The notes under the pieces: generated by a model
Told to the model about the DNA's origin: nothing
Databases searched by the model: none
Seen by the model: only the letters and a program-made list of their open reading frames with translations
In this document: one piece after another, positions 19,092 through 19,248 of the stretch
How the letters are laid out: every line of letters begins with the position of its first letter
Position numbering within the stretch: position 1 is the stretch's first letter
Origin: JACVRW01 sp035705985
GTDB taxonomy: Bacteria; Actinomycetota; Thermoleophilia; Solirubrobacterales; Thermoleophilaceae
Length of the DNA stretch: 19,248 nucleotides
Direction of reading: 5' to 3'
NCBI GenBank assembly: GCA_035705985.1
Contig: DASSVP010000245.1
Location: 1 to 19,248, forward strand
Position numbers and translations under genes: made by a program

Positions 19092-19248
19092 GGGACGACG
19101 GTGTCTTCATCGCCGTGGAGGTCGACGACTCCGTCGCCGGCGACGTCGAGCTTGCCAGGAAGCTCGAGGAGGCCTGCCCGGTCGATATCTACGCGGCCAC
19201 GCCCGAGGGCGTGCGGATCGTGCAGGAGAACCTCGACGAGTGCGTGCT
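19088..19248 (+). CDS. Probable ferredoxin-like 4Fe-4S protein, partial (runs off the right edge)
   Basis: Only 53 codons are present, from a GTG overlapping the sucD stop by GTGA. The acidic N-terminus VFIAVEVDDSVAGDVELARKLEEACPVDIY is followed by EGVRIVQENLDECVL, where the window ends. CPVDIY and a VxxxxLDECxxC-like continuation resemble ferredoxin and FixX-type proteins, where the next residues would be the cluster Cys motif. The key cysteines lie outside the window, so the call is tentative. If correct, the operon may continue into a 2-oxoacid:ferredoxin oxidoreductase, which would supply the CoA ester used by the ligase (inference). Confidence 0.5.
   Translation, partial: MRDDGVFIAVEVDDSVAGDVELARKLEEACPVDIYAATPEGVRIVQENLDECV

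Overview
This is a very GC-rich, gene-dense bacterial chromosome segment with mostly 0-40 bp gaps, many overlapping gene ends and few Shine-Dalgarno sites. GTP-type PEP carboxykinase, a class E sortase, a fused-domain MeaA mutase, a Chloroflexus-like malyl-CoA lyase and many short start-proximal TANNNT boxes suggest an actinobacterium in the broad sense, most likely a Thermoleophilia/Solirubrobacterales-type lineage. The lineage is an inference; there is no rRNA or tRNA in the window. I see no insertion sequence, prophage, CRISPR array or RNA gene. No gene-free stretch exceeds 130 bp.

Layout. 1-443: start-proximal part of a metallo-beta-lactamase-fold hydrolase (minus). 456-3392: meaA (B12-dependent ethylmalonyl-CoA-type mutase) and its GTPase chaperone meaB, in the same reading frame and split by one stop codon. 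3379-4696: a stand-alone LuxR-type HTH, a small exported NTF2-like protein and a CxxC/CxxC protein of unknown function, with two palindromic control-like sites. 4760-8777: a SUGCT-like family III CoA-transferase diverging from a ThDP-dependent enzyme, the latter coupled to an FUSC-type exporter. 8774-11490: an ALDH7-like aldehyde dehydrogenase diverging from an FAD amine/amino-acid oxidoreductase. 11487-14438: a minus-strand run of GTP-PEPCK, a PepSY-like protein and a lipoprotein. 14480-15085: class E sortase. 15072-16834: a 45-residue membrane peptide and a mesaconyl-CoA hydratase-like MaoC protein, diverging from malyl-CoA lyase. 16963-19248: a divergent SucC/SucD pair and the start of a probable ferredoxin, all overlapping by ATGA/GTGA.

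How the genes fit together. MeaA/MeaB, the MaoC hydratase and Mcl match the ethylmalonyl-CoA route, in which C4-C5 CoA esters become beta-methylmalyl-CoA and are split to glyoxylate and propionyl-CoA. Succinyl-CoA ligase and PEPCK would feed C4 products into the TCA cycle and gluconeogenesis. The crotonyl-CoA carboxylase/reductase, epimerase and methylsuccinyl-CoA dehydrogenase of that route are not in the window. The middle block (CoA-transferase, ThDP enzyme, ALDH7-like, FAD oxidase) looks catabolic, possibly amino acid or dicarboxylate degradation; its substrates cannot be read from sequence.

The most interesting non-coding signals are: a perfect 15-bp-arm palindrome inserted in frame in the interdomain linker of the ThDP enzyme; two copies of a CGTCCTG-type imperfect palindrome 12 kb apart; a perfect 16-bp palindrome in front of the LuxR-type gene; an inverted repeat holding the start region of a divergent pair; and a recurring TANNNT box 6-11 nt before start codons that suggests leaderless transcription.
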